DNA of 64,000 bases, taken from NCBI RefSeq assembly GCF_958979055.1, contig NC_084891.1, forward strand, positions 24,203,501 through 24,267,500. The letters are read 5' to 3'. The position numbers and the translations under genes were made by a program. Positions 45,501-56,116 of the stretch are shown here, one piece after another. The notes under the pieces were generated by a model. It saw only the letters and a program-made list of their open reading frames with translations, did not search any database and was not told the DNA's origin. Origin of the DNA: Alnus glutinosa. Its lineage: Eukaryota > Streptophyta > Magnoliopsida > Fagales > Betulaceae. Positions within the stretch are counted from its first letter, which is position 1; every line of letters starts with the position of its first letter.

Positions 45501-47275
45501 TAGGATGATGACTGCTATAGTGGATAGGGGACTTTTGTCTGGTTTTTCTGTGGGATCGAAGAATAATGAAGAACTATTGTGTCCCACTTATTGTTTGCAG
45601 ATGATATTGACTTTTTGTGAGGCAATTTCTGAACAATTCCAACATTTGTGATGCCTTTTCTTATGTTTTAAAGCTGTATCGAGATTGAAGATTAATTTGG
45701 CGAAGTCAGAGATAGTTCTTGTTGGCAATGTGTGATATGTAGAAGGTTTGGCTCACATTGGTGGCTGTAGAGTATCATCTTTGTCGATGAAGTACTTGGG
45801 TTTTCCATTGGGTACGTCTTACAAGGTTACATCTATTTGGAATGGCATAATTAAAAAAAAAAACGGAACATTGGTTGATGGATGGAAAAGGCTTTTTTTT
45901 ATTTTATTTTATTTTATATAACGAGGAACCCCTCCAAGACAGGGTCACTTCGTGTACCCATCCTTATAAGATAAACCTCGGACCCATGTAAAGTACCCCT
46001 TCTACACGGATCGGGTAATAGTCCAGCTTCATTGGTAAATGCTTTATTTATCTAAGGGAGATAGATTGACTTTGATAAAAAAAAAAAGAAAAAAAAAAGG
46101 CTTTATTTATCTAAGGGAGGTAGATTGACTTTGATAAAAAAAAAGCACCATTTCTAATTTGCCTACTTACTACTCGTCTTTTTCCCCTTTTCCAATGAGA
46201 GTGGATAATAGGCTTGAAAAATTTCAAAGAGACTTTTTATGGGATGTAATTGGTGATGATCCATTTAGTGAACTGGTCGAAATTTGTACCCCGATGAATT
46301 CAGGTTGGTCAGTGTAGCACTTCTGTCCTACATTGGGAAGATGAGAAATAACTCACATAGAGTGGGTAGTCTATAAAGATAGTGATGAGTGCTAAGTCCT
46401 ACATAACCTATTTACTAGGTGAAACTGGACTTTAGGATTCTACAGAAGCTGCAAATTGACTTGTCATTTTGGGGTAATAGCGAAATGTGGCTAGCACTTT
46501 TTCCTGATTCTTTACAAATGGTATCAAAGCCACCTAGTAATACCAAATCATGTGGTACTAAAGCACCGCATGACGTGACCCTAATGAGGACGTCAGGGGT
46601 TTTAGAGGGAGGAGTTTGTAAGTTCGTAACACCTCTGTCCCACATTGGGTAGATGAGTAGCCTACATAGAGTGGATGGTTTATAAAGATAGTATTAAGTG
46701 TTAAGTCCTACATTGCCTAGTTACTAAATGAAACTAGGCTTTATAAATGATTATGAGGAAGCTCCAAATTAACTAGTCATTTTGGGGTGATAGCTCAGAT
46801 GTGGCTAGCACTTTTTCCTGGATCGTTGTAGTTGGGGGGTTAGAAACTTGATTCAGTTTAATCGAGCGATATTGTAGGGGTGTAAACCGCACTATATGAG
46901 CGGATAATACCCTTATTTTGCATCCGCACTTTGCGGATAGTGAATTTTAGTAACTGCATCCGCATTCATACTTTGTGAAATCCCCCCATAACCGCACACT
47001 TGCGGGCATTTTTTTATACTAACCGCACGTGACATCCGCTTTGCATTTTGAGCTCTTTCTTGGACTTCGTTTGGGCTTTTTAGGTTTTTTTTTTCTTCTT
47101 TTTTTTTTTTTTTTTTACTATGAACTTAATTTATATGGCCTTTTTATTTTAAAGGGGCTTAATCCTTTTTTTTTTTTTAACTAAATTCACTTGTTAATTG
47201 TAATATGAAAATACAAATTAAATTGTAATCATTAGGCAATACAAATATTTATAAATTGAATTATAATCTGACAAT

Positions 47276-47360
<85 letters not shown>

Positions 47361-49484
47361 TATATTGTGTGAGTGTGTGTGGGTATGCATATGTGGATAT
47401 TATCCACCTTCGCTTACCCATATTTTGCTATCCGCCCGCATATGTGTGTACAACAAATATGAATCCGCCTGCTCAGAGTTAAGGGTATATGAATCCGCCC
47501 GCTCAGAGTTAAGGGTTGAAGATCCACTCGCAACCCATGCGGACGGGCAGATAGCTGATGTGGAGCGGTTTTTAACCGCCCACTTGAACACCCCTAGGGT
47601 AAATGGCTATGGTGTTATGCTACAGAGAGTGAGGCTTTGTGGAGATTAGTGGTAAAGACTAAATATGACAATTTAAGGAGAGGTTGGTGTTCCAAGGAGG
47701 TAATATGGCCATTTGGAGTGAGTGTGGAAATATATAAGGAGGGGGTGGGAAAAAATTTCAAAATTTTCCAGATTTGAGATAGGTGATGGCTCAAATGTCA
47801 GTTTTTGACATGATGTATGGTGTGGGGAACAACAATCGAAGTTATCTTATTCGGATTTGTTTAGTATCGCAAGGTATAATGACGCATGGGTGGCAGATCT
47901 CCTGACGTTCCAAAATGGAAGTGTTCATTGGAATATAAGTTTTACTAGACATGTATAGGATTGGGAGGTGGAGTTGGTTTCCTTTTTTCTTTCAGATGCT
48001 GTATTCTCTCAGAGTAAGGCAAGGAGATGTGGATAGAATGTGTTGGATCCCTTCCAAGAGGCACAAGTTTGAAGTGAAGTCGTTTTATCATGTGTTAACC
48101 ATATTTACGGGTTTCCCGCTAACTTGGAAGAGTATTTGGAGAGTTAAGGCTTCTTCAAGAGTAGCATTCTTTGTATTGACGGAGGCATTAGGAAAAATAT
48201 TGACGTTGGATAACCTGAGGAAAAGGGACATTATTATGGCAGATTGATGTTGTATGTGCAAAAAGAGTGGGGAGTCTATCAATCACCTTCTTGTTCATTG
48301 TGAGATAGCAAGAGATTGATGGAGCTTGCTATTTAACTAGTTTGGCATTGATTGGGTTATGCGTAGAAGGGTGAGATGTTAGGTGGGGTGTCATAACATT
48401 TTCGAAATTTGGAGGTTGGGTCCTTTATATTTAATGTGGTGTTTTTGGAGAAAGCGGAATGCACTGAACTTTGAAGACAAAGAGGACTTTGATGGTAGAG
48501 CTGAAAAAGATTATATTCAACTCCATTTACACATGGATAACAGCGCATAATAGTTTTTTTTTTCTAGTTTTCCCATCTTTTTAAACTTTTGTTCTTCTTT
48601 TTCTAATGAATAGGAGATTCTCTTGTATACTTCATGTGTACTAGAATTGCACCCCTCTACGCTTTTCAATGAGATGAAAATTACTTATATAAAAAAATAT
48701 CTTTTTTGCTATTACTTGCAAGTCCATCCATTCATAAACATTTAAAATTGGCTCCTTTTATTATGGTTAGTATTGACTGACTGATTAAGGTATTATATTA
48801 CAGGCCATCCATAAGAGCCAATCAATACTATCATCAGAAGCAATGCCAGCAGCAACATGTTTCTGCATGCAAGGACAATCTACAAACTCCATAGCCAGTG
48901 GCTCATAGTGCTGCTTAAAGTAAACATGTTTACTCCCCATTAGGGTTCCAATAGAAAGATTCTATACACTACATACTAGTGAAGGAAAAGGTGATGAGAT
49001 TTGAAACTAAACAATTTTGGCTTAAAATGAAAGGGTGCAAATAAATGATCATCATTGAATGTAAGTGTTAGCTTCAAGAATCTTCAAAGTTTTAGAAAAG
49101 AAACCCAAATACCAGCCCCTATGGTGCTTAGTCAGTTGACTATTTCCTTTGTCATTATTCATCAACTTAAGACTAACTGCTATAACAGATTTCACAAGAT
49201 TACAGTGTACAAGAAACTAAACAACTACTTACCGGATCACTTCGGAAGAAAACCAGAGAAGTACGTGTTAAAATAAACCACCTTTTCTTCCAGGATGTCC
49301 ATCCAATTCCTACAAAAAAGAATTATACAATAACAACTTCAGAAAAGTTCAAAATCCTTACAACAATACTGCTTTGGAGTTAGAACACTAGTGTTAGACG
49401 CACACTAAATTAGAAATACATGTCAAGTAAAAACAAGATCAAAACATAACTGAACTGCCATGATAAGTGAAATGTTATCACTTG

Positions 49485-49529
<45 letters not shown>

Positions 49530-51281
49530 CTGCTAATAAGTTCAGAAAATTTTTCTGGCATATTAGGGGGGAAAAACAAGGGCACAGACAAAACAAATCT
49601 GTGCAGTTTAAGGTAGATCAGCTGCGCAATAACGTCAAATAGAGAGCTGAAACTTCCCAGAACCTTGATAGTTTATTCCAGTAGTCACCCTGTTCTGGAA
49701 GTTGCAAACCTTATCCTCAGCCAAGAAAAAACCCTCTCTTTTTTGAGTAAGTTAAAAAAAAAAAAAAAAAAATGGAAGAAGAAGAAGAAAGAAAGAAAAA
49801 GGTAAGACAAAATCATCTTGATAAAATAACAATAATTGAAGTCTGAACATGTTCATTTGAAATGAATTTCTGCTCCATCAAAGCTTTGGCAATATGTGCA
49901 ACACCGAGATATTCTAAATTAGCAAACCCTTGTATAAAAATAAAAGCAAAAGGGCAAATCCTATGATTCAAGTAACATATGCATGCAACGGAGACATTGT
50001 AACTAACTTGGCACAAAAGGGCAGTTGTAGCTAAATAGAAACTCCACCCCCCCCCCCCCCCCCCCTCGACAAAAAAAAAAAAAAAGATGAAAGGAAGGAA
50101 AATGGCAGAGTTAAAAACCATAAAAGGAACAAGGAAAGCCAGACATGCAGCTGCTGGTTCTGTGGGTGGGGGGAAAAAACCAACATCAGCAATCATGAAT
50201 CGTAGCACCTTAGAAAAATTCATTGTAAGACCACCTAAGGTGTTTACAGTCCATGTCTTGCTACTAGTTAATTTAGTATCAGTACCCATGTAAACTAGTG
50301 AAGTAAAACACACCTTTGGATGATATAAAAAGTGGCCCGCTCTTGAAAACCTGCAAGACAGTTATACTTCAGAACACATAAGTTTCAGGACTTCTGATGA
50401 ACCCCATTCAACATAAAAGAAAAGTTCAATGAACCAGGGAGAATAAACAACGGGCTCCCTGAAGTAAAAATTTGAAATGGGAACCCACCATATTTCGAAA
50501 AAAAAACAAAATATTGTCCATCCTCTTGCATCTCAGTTCATCATGACCAGCAAAAAAGTCTTGAACGTTTCAGTTAATGTGGTGAATAATAATTCTTAGA
50601 TTATGCAACCAAAAAGAAATATAAAAATTCTACACCTTTCCTATTCAGTTTTTTTATTCATCATATTTGAACTGAATCTCAGACATTGTTCTCTTAGACG
50701 TATTGTAAAAGCAACAGTGACAAATTCACTACACAGACGGAAAGGATTATCGGGAGTGGACTTTGGTGCAAAACCTTCACTCAAACCCATATTAACATAT
50801 AAATCCCAAAGAGTCAAAGACAAGCAAGGGACTATCAGGCACCAAAGGTCAAAGGCCCATAGATTACGGTAAAAATAATGATGGTAAATTACTATGATAA
50901 GTTCCACCAACATGCTCATAGCGGCCAAGTACAAAACAAGAAAACAAATCAAAATGTTGATTACCGTATTGCCACTACGAGAACGCAGATCACTAGGCGG
51001 AGGCGGCGGAGGAGGAGGAGGAACACCGCCATGTCCCTATAACACAACAACCAAATAATTTTTTTACCACTAAATTCCTCAAAAAAAAAACGCACCCACA
51101 TCCCTCATCCCTCGTTCACGCAAAATTCACAATGCTCATTCAAATTTCAATTCTATGTGCGCGTATATATGTATGTGTATGCGTTTGTCTGAAAATGGGA
51201 AAGACGTTGCTATCTCTGAGTCGCATTGTAGAGAAACCGAAGCATACGTACCTGAGACGATTCCGCGTTTCGGGTAGTCAT
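27545..51281 (-). CDS. PHGAP/REN1-like: PH domain RhoGAP with coiled coil (REN1/PHGAP type)
   Basis: I joined 23 coding exons in phase (850 aa): 51281-51252, 51036-50965, 50350-50314, 49309-49233, 44487-44417, 44295-44217, 42711-42567, 41943-41824, 40285-40208, 38810-38755, 38648-38579, 35944-35860, 35495-35252, 34534-34325, 32909-32592, 32336-32287, 30961-30901, 30815-30732, 30494-30381, 30306-30137, 29242-29184, 28486-28401, 27781-27545. Order: nine-proline tract (20-28), PH domain (about 35-142; WTSWKKRWF), RhoGAP (about 181-388; EGILRQ with arginine finger R219, then CMAPLLLRP), acidic Ser/Glu/Asp region (389-458), coiled coil (about 583-720), C-terminal KLTTRLNFLKERRSQL helix. The family stimulates GTP hydrolysis by ROP GTPases, limiting polarity domains in tip growth and pavement cells. 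The exon 21/22 junction is the least certain: an alternative donor at 29178 breaks the phase. Confidence 0.93.
28143..28222. repeat. (TA)n microsatellite in RhoGAP intron 22
   Basis: About 39 uninterrupted TA units. Length is likely to vary between haplotypes. Confidence 0.95.
29577..29672. repeat. poly(T)/pyrimidine tract in RhoGAP intron 20
   Basis: Two long T runs (about 24 and 36) joined by a TTTC/TTC-rich stretch. In the gene's sense this is poly(A), perhaps the tail of an old retroposon. Confidence 0.8.
31713..32011. mobile_element. MITE related to the 24415 element, in RhoGAP intron 16
   Basis: The left end reads GTCCATTTGGCGCTGCGATTTC and the right end AAACTGCTAAACCAAAAGGAC. Inside are the same TTTAAACCAAATTGC and CAATTTTAAAGGC modules as in 24415-24729, so it is a diverged family member. 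The target duplication is not clear. Confidence 0.55.
33515..33544. repeat. poly(A) tract in RhoGAP intron 14
   Basis: About 28 A. No element attached that I could recognise. Confidence 0.85.
36152..36409 (+). mobile_element. SMART-like miniature LTR retrotransposon (258 bp)
   Basis: Two 76 bp LTRs, 36152-36227 and 36334-36409, both starting TGTTAAAATGTTAATTAAAT and ending AATTTAACA or GATTTAACA (TG...CA). TGATATCAGAGT directly after LTR1 is a one- to two-base variant of the initiator tRNA-Met primer site TGGTATCAGAGC. GAGGGGGAG just before LTR2 is the polypurine tract. The internal region is only 106 bp and noncoding. The layout and text fit the tiny SMART elements known across plants. It lies in RhoGAP intron 11. 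The flanking 5 bp do not match, so the target duplication has decayed. Confidence 0.8.
37238..37422 (-). other. exon-like open fragment in RhoGAP intron 11
   Basis: After a convincing acceptor (CCCTTTTCCAG) the minus strand stays open for 60 codons to TGA at 37240-37238, including MFLQLIALFHMNCTKAVWQS and DRLEVLGSMVLEELDEKEQ. The composition looks coding. Spliced from exon 11 it would continue in frame for about 61 residues and then stop. I do not recognise the protein. It may be a captured gene fragment or a poison exon. Confidence 0.3.
41016..41529 (+). mobile_element. TRIM retrotransposon, complete (514 bp), RhoGAP intron 8
   Basis: LTR1 41016-41223 (208 bp) and LTR2 41323-41529 (207 bp) both run TGTAACAC...TTACA. 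ATAGTATCAGAGT at 41226 is a tRNA-Met primer site variant, and AAGGGGGGGAG before LTR2 is the polypurine tract. The 5 bp ATATC is duplicated exactly (41011-41015 and 41530-41534). The internal region is 99 bp with no ORF. It must have been mobilised by another LTR element. Confidence 0.9.
45893..46040 (-). mobile_element. antisense SINE-like insertion in the decayed LINE
   Basis: The LINE text breaks after GGAAAAGGCT and resumes at CTTTATTTATCTAAGGG. Between them, read on the minus strand, lies a roughly 145 bp unit ending GGAGGGGTTCCTCGTTATAT and a TTTA-interrupted A tail. The 43 bp of LINE that follows is present twice (46041-46086 and 46101-46144). Borders are approximate. Confidence 0.4.
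46309..46830 (+). mobile_element. second TRIM copy, nested in the decayed LINE
   Basis: Same family as 41016-41529: LTR modules with CATTGGG, ATAGAGTG and GTCATTTTGGGGT, the primer site ATGGTATCAAAGC after LTR1 and the polypurine stretch AGGGAGGAG before LTR2. GTTGG is duplicated at both ends (46304-46308 and 46831-46835), and the LINE frame resumes exactly after it. It is more diverged and its 5' terminus is altered. Confidence 0.85.
46875..47596. mobile_element. TAGGGGTG-terminated (hAT-like) element in the decayed LINE
   Basis: The left end is TAGGGGTGTAAACCGC and the right end the complement of TAGGGGTGTTCAAGTGGGCG, with GCGG/CCGC-rich subterminal motifs. The LINE codons read straight across (ATATTG then GGTAAATGG) with no 8 bp duplication. 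Inside are a CT/TA microsatellite (47280-47358) and two tandem 30 bp units with CCGCCCGCTCAGAGTTAAGG (47457-47515). No transposase. Confidence 0.6.
47280..47358. repeat. compound (TC)n(TA)n microsatellite
   Basis: About 24 TC units followed by about 15 TA units, inside the hAT-like element. Confidence 0.95.
49484..49527. repeat. (GA)n microsatellite in RhoGAP intron 3
   Basis: About 20 uninterrupted GA units. Confidence 0.95.
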
Positions 51282-54200
51282 CCTCTGATCCCAAATCACC
51301 GAATCACATCCCAGAAAACCAGCAAGCTAGATCAAACACCACCACCCCTGCACGCACATTGATCAAACTCGTAACGAAAATTCAAAGATCAAGCATAAAA
51401 CACACAAACAAAACAAACCAAGCAAACATCCAATAGTAAACACAAAAGAAAGAACTCGTAAACAGAAATTTGACATTCATTTTTTATTATCCAAAGACGT
51501 GCATTGCGAACGTACCTTAAATTCAAACCCCCGAAAAAAAAAAAAAAAAACAAAAAACAAAAAAGATGTACGATATATATTGTTGACAAAGAGAATAATA
51601 ATGAAATAGAGCGTGTTTTGGATGGGTTGGAGAAACGGAAGGAAAGGAAGCGCAAAAGTGAAAACAGACTTTCCTCTTTGTGTTTCCCAATGGCTACGTT
51701 GAGCCAGAATTGTTCCCCAACGGAAAGCCGGACGGTCAAGCAAAAGCCCGTTGAGAGCGGGGCCCTCCTAAATATGCGGCAGTTGTACACGTCATCCGTA
51801 ATTCGCAGTCTTCCGCTAAACCAAACGTGTTGGAGGGAAAACGTGGACAGGGGCATTCTCGGTATTCTCTTCAGCCGCGTTTGAGGTACTGTCTCCTGTG
51901 TCTGGTCCTAGGTTACTACCACCCGGACATGTCTACACGTCGTACTAGCGCGCACAAGAGTTGTGGGTCCCATGTCGTCTGGACCGTAGGTACAATTCAC
52001 GAATCAACGGTGGCCGTGGATATATTGAATCAGTATCGATATGGTGACCGAAATCGCTCCCAAACGGTCAAACTAATTACCTACCTTTGACATTGTGCGG
52101 CCTGCTTTTTGACATGATTAATAGCCTGTTTCAGATTTTGTGGTTAAAAATAGAATTTTTGTTATTAAAGGGGAATTTTGAAAAAACTTATTTTCAAACT
52201 TATCATAAGTTATTGACTTTTTTAAAGCAAAAAAAATACCAAATTAAGAGCATGTTTAAAATTAGGTTAAAAAGCTTAAAAGTGTTTTTAGCATTTAAAA
52301 AGCTATTTAAAGCAACAAAAAAAAAATTTAAAATCCGTTGAGGATTGCATTGGAAAATAAAAATTTTTTCTATAAAAAAAATGAAGATGATTATTATCAA
52401 AGTTAACTATCGATCCTAAATTGATTTTAATCTATTTTAAAGCAAAATAATAACAATAAATAATAAATAATAAAAAAGCTCATATCTTTGAAACGAGAAT
52501 GATTAAAATGAACAAGGACTTGGAAACTTGAGCGATTTGACAGAGGTTGCTACGCAACTTTAAAGGGAGACATCATTGGCCCCGTTGATTTTGGTAAACA
52601 TGGCGGCCACCATATTGAAGTGGAGGGTGGTCAAGCTCTCAAGCCACGCTCATTTGTGTGTCCTTTTCTTTTTCTACCCGGCCCCTCGAGTCGCAACCAT
52701 CAGTGCCCTAATTGATGGCTAAAACCAATGGTCATTTATCATTTTTCTTTATAATTAATAATCTCGTCACTCGAATGCATATTCAAATTCATTTTATATA
52801 GTTAGGATTTAAAATCGATGAATTTAACGGTGCACATGATGGATTAGGATTTAGGATTCTTTACAATTTCAAATAAATTTTAGATTCTCAAATTACGTAA
52901 ATTCAAGCAATTTTTTTTACCCCGAATAGCGGAAAAAAATTCTACATATTAAAGATATGACATGTTACCGAGACAACAAAAAAAAAAAATTTAAAAAAAT
53001 AAAAATCATTCCAAAATATTTTTTTCTTCACTTTTGAAGAAACGATTCTTCTTTATTAAACTAAAAGACAGTTTTTTGCTTAAAGTTTTTGTACGGCATA
53101 AAATGCAAGAACTTAATAAAATTATACTCAATTCTCGTTAGTAACAATGTCACATTTTTAATATGTAACATTTTTCATGCATTTCAATGCATAAAACGAC
53201 TTAAATTCATATAATTTGTGAATTTAAAATTTTAAAAAAATTGTAGGAATCCTGATTCACATATAATGTTGATATTGACACATTTTTAACAAAATTAAAT
53301 AATATAACATTTAACCAACATCTTAGTTTGGGGGCTATTGTCCCCCTCTAAATTTTAAAAAATTCTTCAATAATTTAAAAAAAAAAAAAAAAATCCCCTG
53401 AAAAGTTTTTGTTTTAGTTACTCCTATATACATTAAACTTTAACAAGGTATATATATCCATAATCACGATTTTAGTCAAGATGTAACAGAGTGAGACTAA
53501 ACTCCAAGGAATTACTAATGACAAAGGTATTTTAAACCCATTAAATTAAATTACACAATTATCAAAATCAATTACAATAAGAAGCCCATCATGACTGGGA
53601 AAAAGATATATCTTCATGGGCATATTATAAGTTATAAAGACCAGGAATTTAATACATGCAAACAACTTTAAAAAAAATTTCACTTATTCTAGCATCCAAA
53701 ACAAAGGCATACTTCTCTTTGCTTACTGAAATTTTTTCAGCCTTATTTTTTAGTTTATATTTGCTCTCCTACTCTAACGGGAAAGCTTCAAAAGTTTTTT
53801 ATTTAGCTAATTTTTAAGCACATAATTTAGTTAGACGGGCCGCTTTTCATTTGGAAGTATTCTCAACTCATCACCCATTCTTTTTTTTTTCTTTTTTTTT
53901 TTTCATTCGGATCAAGAGTCGGAAGAGCCCTATCTGGTAGGCCTTTTCTTTATCAATTAGGAAAGAAATAAGAATTTTAATTTTTTTTTTTTAAAAAAAA
54001 GGTGTAAACTTTTGACACGTTGAGTAAGTGTACTATACTCATTTCAAAGGAAAAATGTCATTTGGGCCTACTCAATTCAGGTATTGGGCTATGTGTGTAA
54101 ATTTTTAGCCCAAAGTAGGATACGTACCACCAAGTCAGCCCCAAAACTGTCACATCGGGCATGGACTTTTCCACGTGCATGAAAAAGTACTGTGTAATAC

Positions 54201-54599
54201 TATTATTTAATATATAGTTATATGACTGGCATATAATTTGATGATATGACAATAAAATTTAGTATTTGAATAAGCTCTTATAAAAAAAAATAATCGATGA
54301 TTAATTTTCACTATTATATTAATTGTATAGAAACAACTTACTAAATATCATTATTCAAAAGTATTTATTCACTTAATTTGATTTGATTTGTTAGTCTTCT
54401 CATGTATGCTAAGTGAATGACTTCCATTATTAATTTATGGGGGAAATGAAATTTAGTTATTAGTTTTTATGTGATTTTAATTTAATTTTTGTTTTTAATT
54501 TTAAATAGTTTTCTATCTAATTAACTGGATTAGGATTCTCTCTATTTCAAGTGAAACGAAAATGATCCATTCTATAGTATAAATTTTATTTAAATATTT

Positions 54600-54640
<41 letters not shown>

Positions 54641-54900
54641 CAAATGATAAATATATTTTCAGTCCATAAGTGATAAATCTAATGTGGACTATAAAATGGT
54701 TCTATCCATTTCAAGTGAAATAAAAATGGAGATGAAAAGAATCATATTCCATAAATAAATCTTGAATTGTCGTTGGTTTTGCAACTGTCCCCCATAAACT
54801 TAAAAAAAATTTAATTTAATATATTCATCTTTAATTTTTTTTATTTATTTTTTTTCAATTTCTCAAATCCGTTAAAATTTTTTGTTAAATCATGTTAAAA
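51282..54900. other. RhoGAP 5' leader/promoter and AT-rich spacer
   Basis: 51282-51900 should contain the RhoGAP 5' UTR and promoter (moderately GC-rich; ORFs here are shadows across A/T tracts). From 52080 to 54900 the sequence is very AT-rich with long A/T runs and a TA microsatellite (54605-54638). No gene seen. Confidence 0.45.
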
Positions 54901-54904
54901 TTTC

Positions 54905-55079
54905 AAAAAATACTCCTGTTGTTTTATTAGGTTCTTGCCCATCAACTAGCAAAAATGGCCTTAGTGCACTCTTTGGATTCTATTTGGAAGGAGGCTTGTC
55001 CACCTTTTGTTTTAAATACTGTATTGGAATTTGGAGGAGAAACTCTCCGTCTGATGATGAATGAAAAAAGGCTACTTAT

Positions 55080-55129
<50 letters not shown>
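54905..55129 (+). mobile_element. poly(A)-tailed retroposon fragment
   Basis: A short, more GC-rich stretch with an open frame (MALVHSLDSIWKEACPPFVL and LMMNEKRLLII) runs directly into 46 A. The tail marks retroposition. The source family is not recognised and no clear target duplication was found. Confidence 0.5.
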
Positions 55130-55132
<3 letters not shown>

Positions 55133-55289
55133 TCTTAAATTTATTAGCATCAACAGTAAGTAATCAAAATTCCTCGCCCCAAGTACGACTAAAATTCAAA
55201 AACCATGGGCGCTACCTGATAATTACGCTGCTTCCCCTCATCTTTATTGCTTTTCTTTCTTTCCTTCCTCTCTTTTTTATTTTTATTTT

Positions 55290-55790
55290 ATTTTTTTATT
55301 GAAAAGATAATAATCTTTATTGAATAGAATTTAAACACCTTGGGAGCAAAAGCTCTCTAAATACAATACCACATACAAAATAGCCTATTTAACTATAGTA
55401 TAAACGGCCTTTTTCGCATTCCGCTTCACATAATTGATTCTGTAAGATTGCAATTAACTCAACCCCATTTTGATATATTCAGCTATAGTTAGGTCCGTTG
55501 TTTTAACCGCCTTAACAATTTGTAAAACATCTCCCTCCAAAATTATATCATTAAAGCTGTCAAAACTTTAGTCACCACAAGTTCAACCAGACAATTTCTA
55601 ATAGTATTTCATGCGGCCAAAACAACCCCCCGCATAATCCCGAACAACGATACTCATACCAATTCATTCATGTTTTTTATCCACAGCGACATCCCAATTA
55701 ACTTCATCCCAATTAACTTTATAAGTAGCTGTAGCTGTAGGGATAACTGACGCAATGAAGGGAATTCTCCATGGCTAGTACTCTGTACAG
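55290..55790 (-). pseudogene. LINE 3' remnant with RNase H domain
   Basis: On the minus strand, broken frames read KVNWDVAVDKKH, then IGMSIVVRDYAGGCFGR, ILEGDVLQIVKAVKTTD and INYVKRNAKKAV. This is the plant-type RNase H found at the end of some plant non-LTR elements. Several stops and a local 16 bp duplication (CATCCCAATTAACTTC) show decay. It is a different LINE lineage from the complete one at 16503, which lacks RNase H. Confidence 0.7.
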
Positions 55791-56116
55791 TCAAATTAAT
55801 CGGAGTAGCCCGTTGAAAGTCCTAAAGGGGATACGGGGATATAATTAAGATTAATCAAATTTACTGTTTCAGGGTTACGAAACCTACACAAACACAAAAA
55901 GAAGACCTCAAAACCAGCACGTTTCGGGAAGAAGACAAAAGGCAAAACAAATAAAAAGACGCACATGTCGCAGGCCAATAATTTTCCGAACCCAAACGTA
56001 AATCTCCACGACAGGACGATCCCAAGGGTTCCCGAATTCATGGACCAGAAGAGGGTTCCTAGGGATTGAAAAAAGACGAAAGCTTAGGGGCTCAATTGTG
56101 TTTTCGGTCAGGGCAC

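Larger units (their letters stand above)
45264..48690 (+). pseudogene. decayed LINE of the same family, in RhoGAP intron 4
   Basis: Starts inside the reverse transcriptase domain (KLD motif A region) and passes SRGLRQGDPLSPLLFVVIMK at about 45430. It continues to the zf-RVT region (WKSIWRVKASSRVAFFVLTEALGKILTLDNL near 48125-48225), and ends with the family 3' UTR around 48620-48690. Stops, frameshifts and at least three later insertions interrupt it: a SINE-like piece, a TRIM, and a TAGGGGTG element. It is opposite in sense to the host gene. Confidence 0.85.

Noticed and set aside
49813..50313. A 166-codon minus-strand frame in RhoGAP intron 3
   Set aside because: It includes poly(T) and poly(G) tracts and lies between exons that splice cleanly without it.
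51389..51884. Overlapping frames of 88-155 codons on both strands upstream of the RhoGAP
   Set aside because: They run through an A/T homopolymer and have no family resemblance; most likely leader and promoter sequence.
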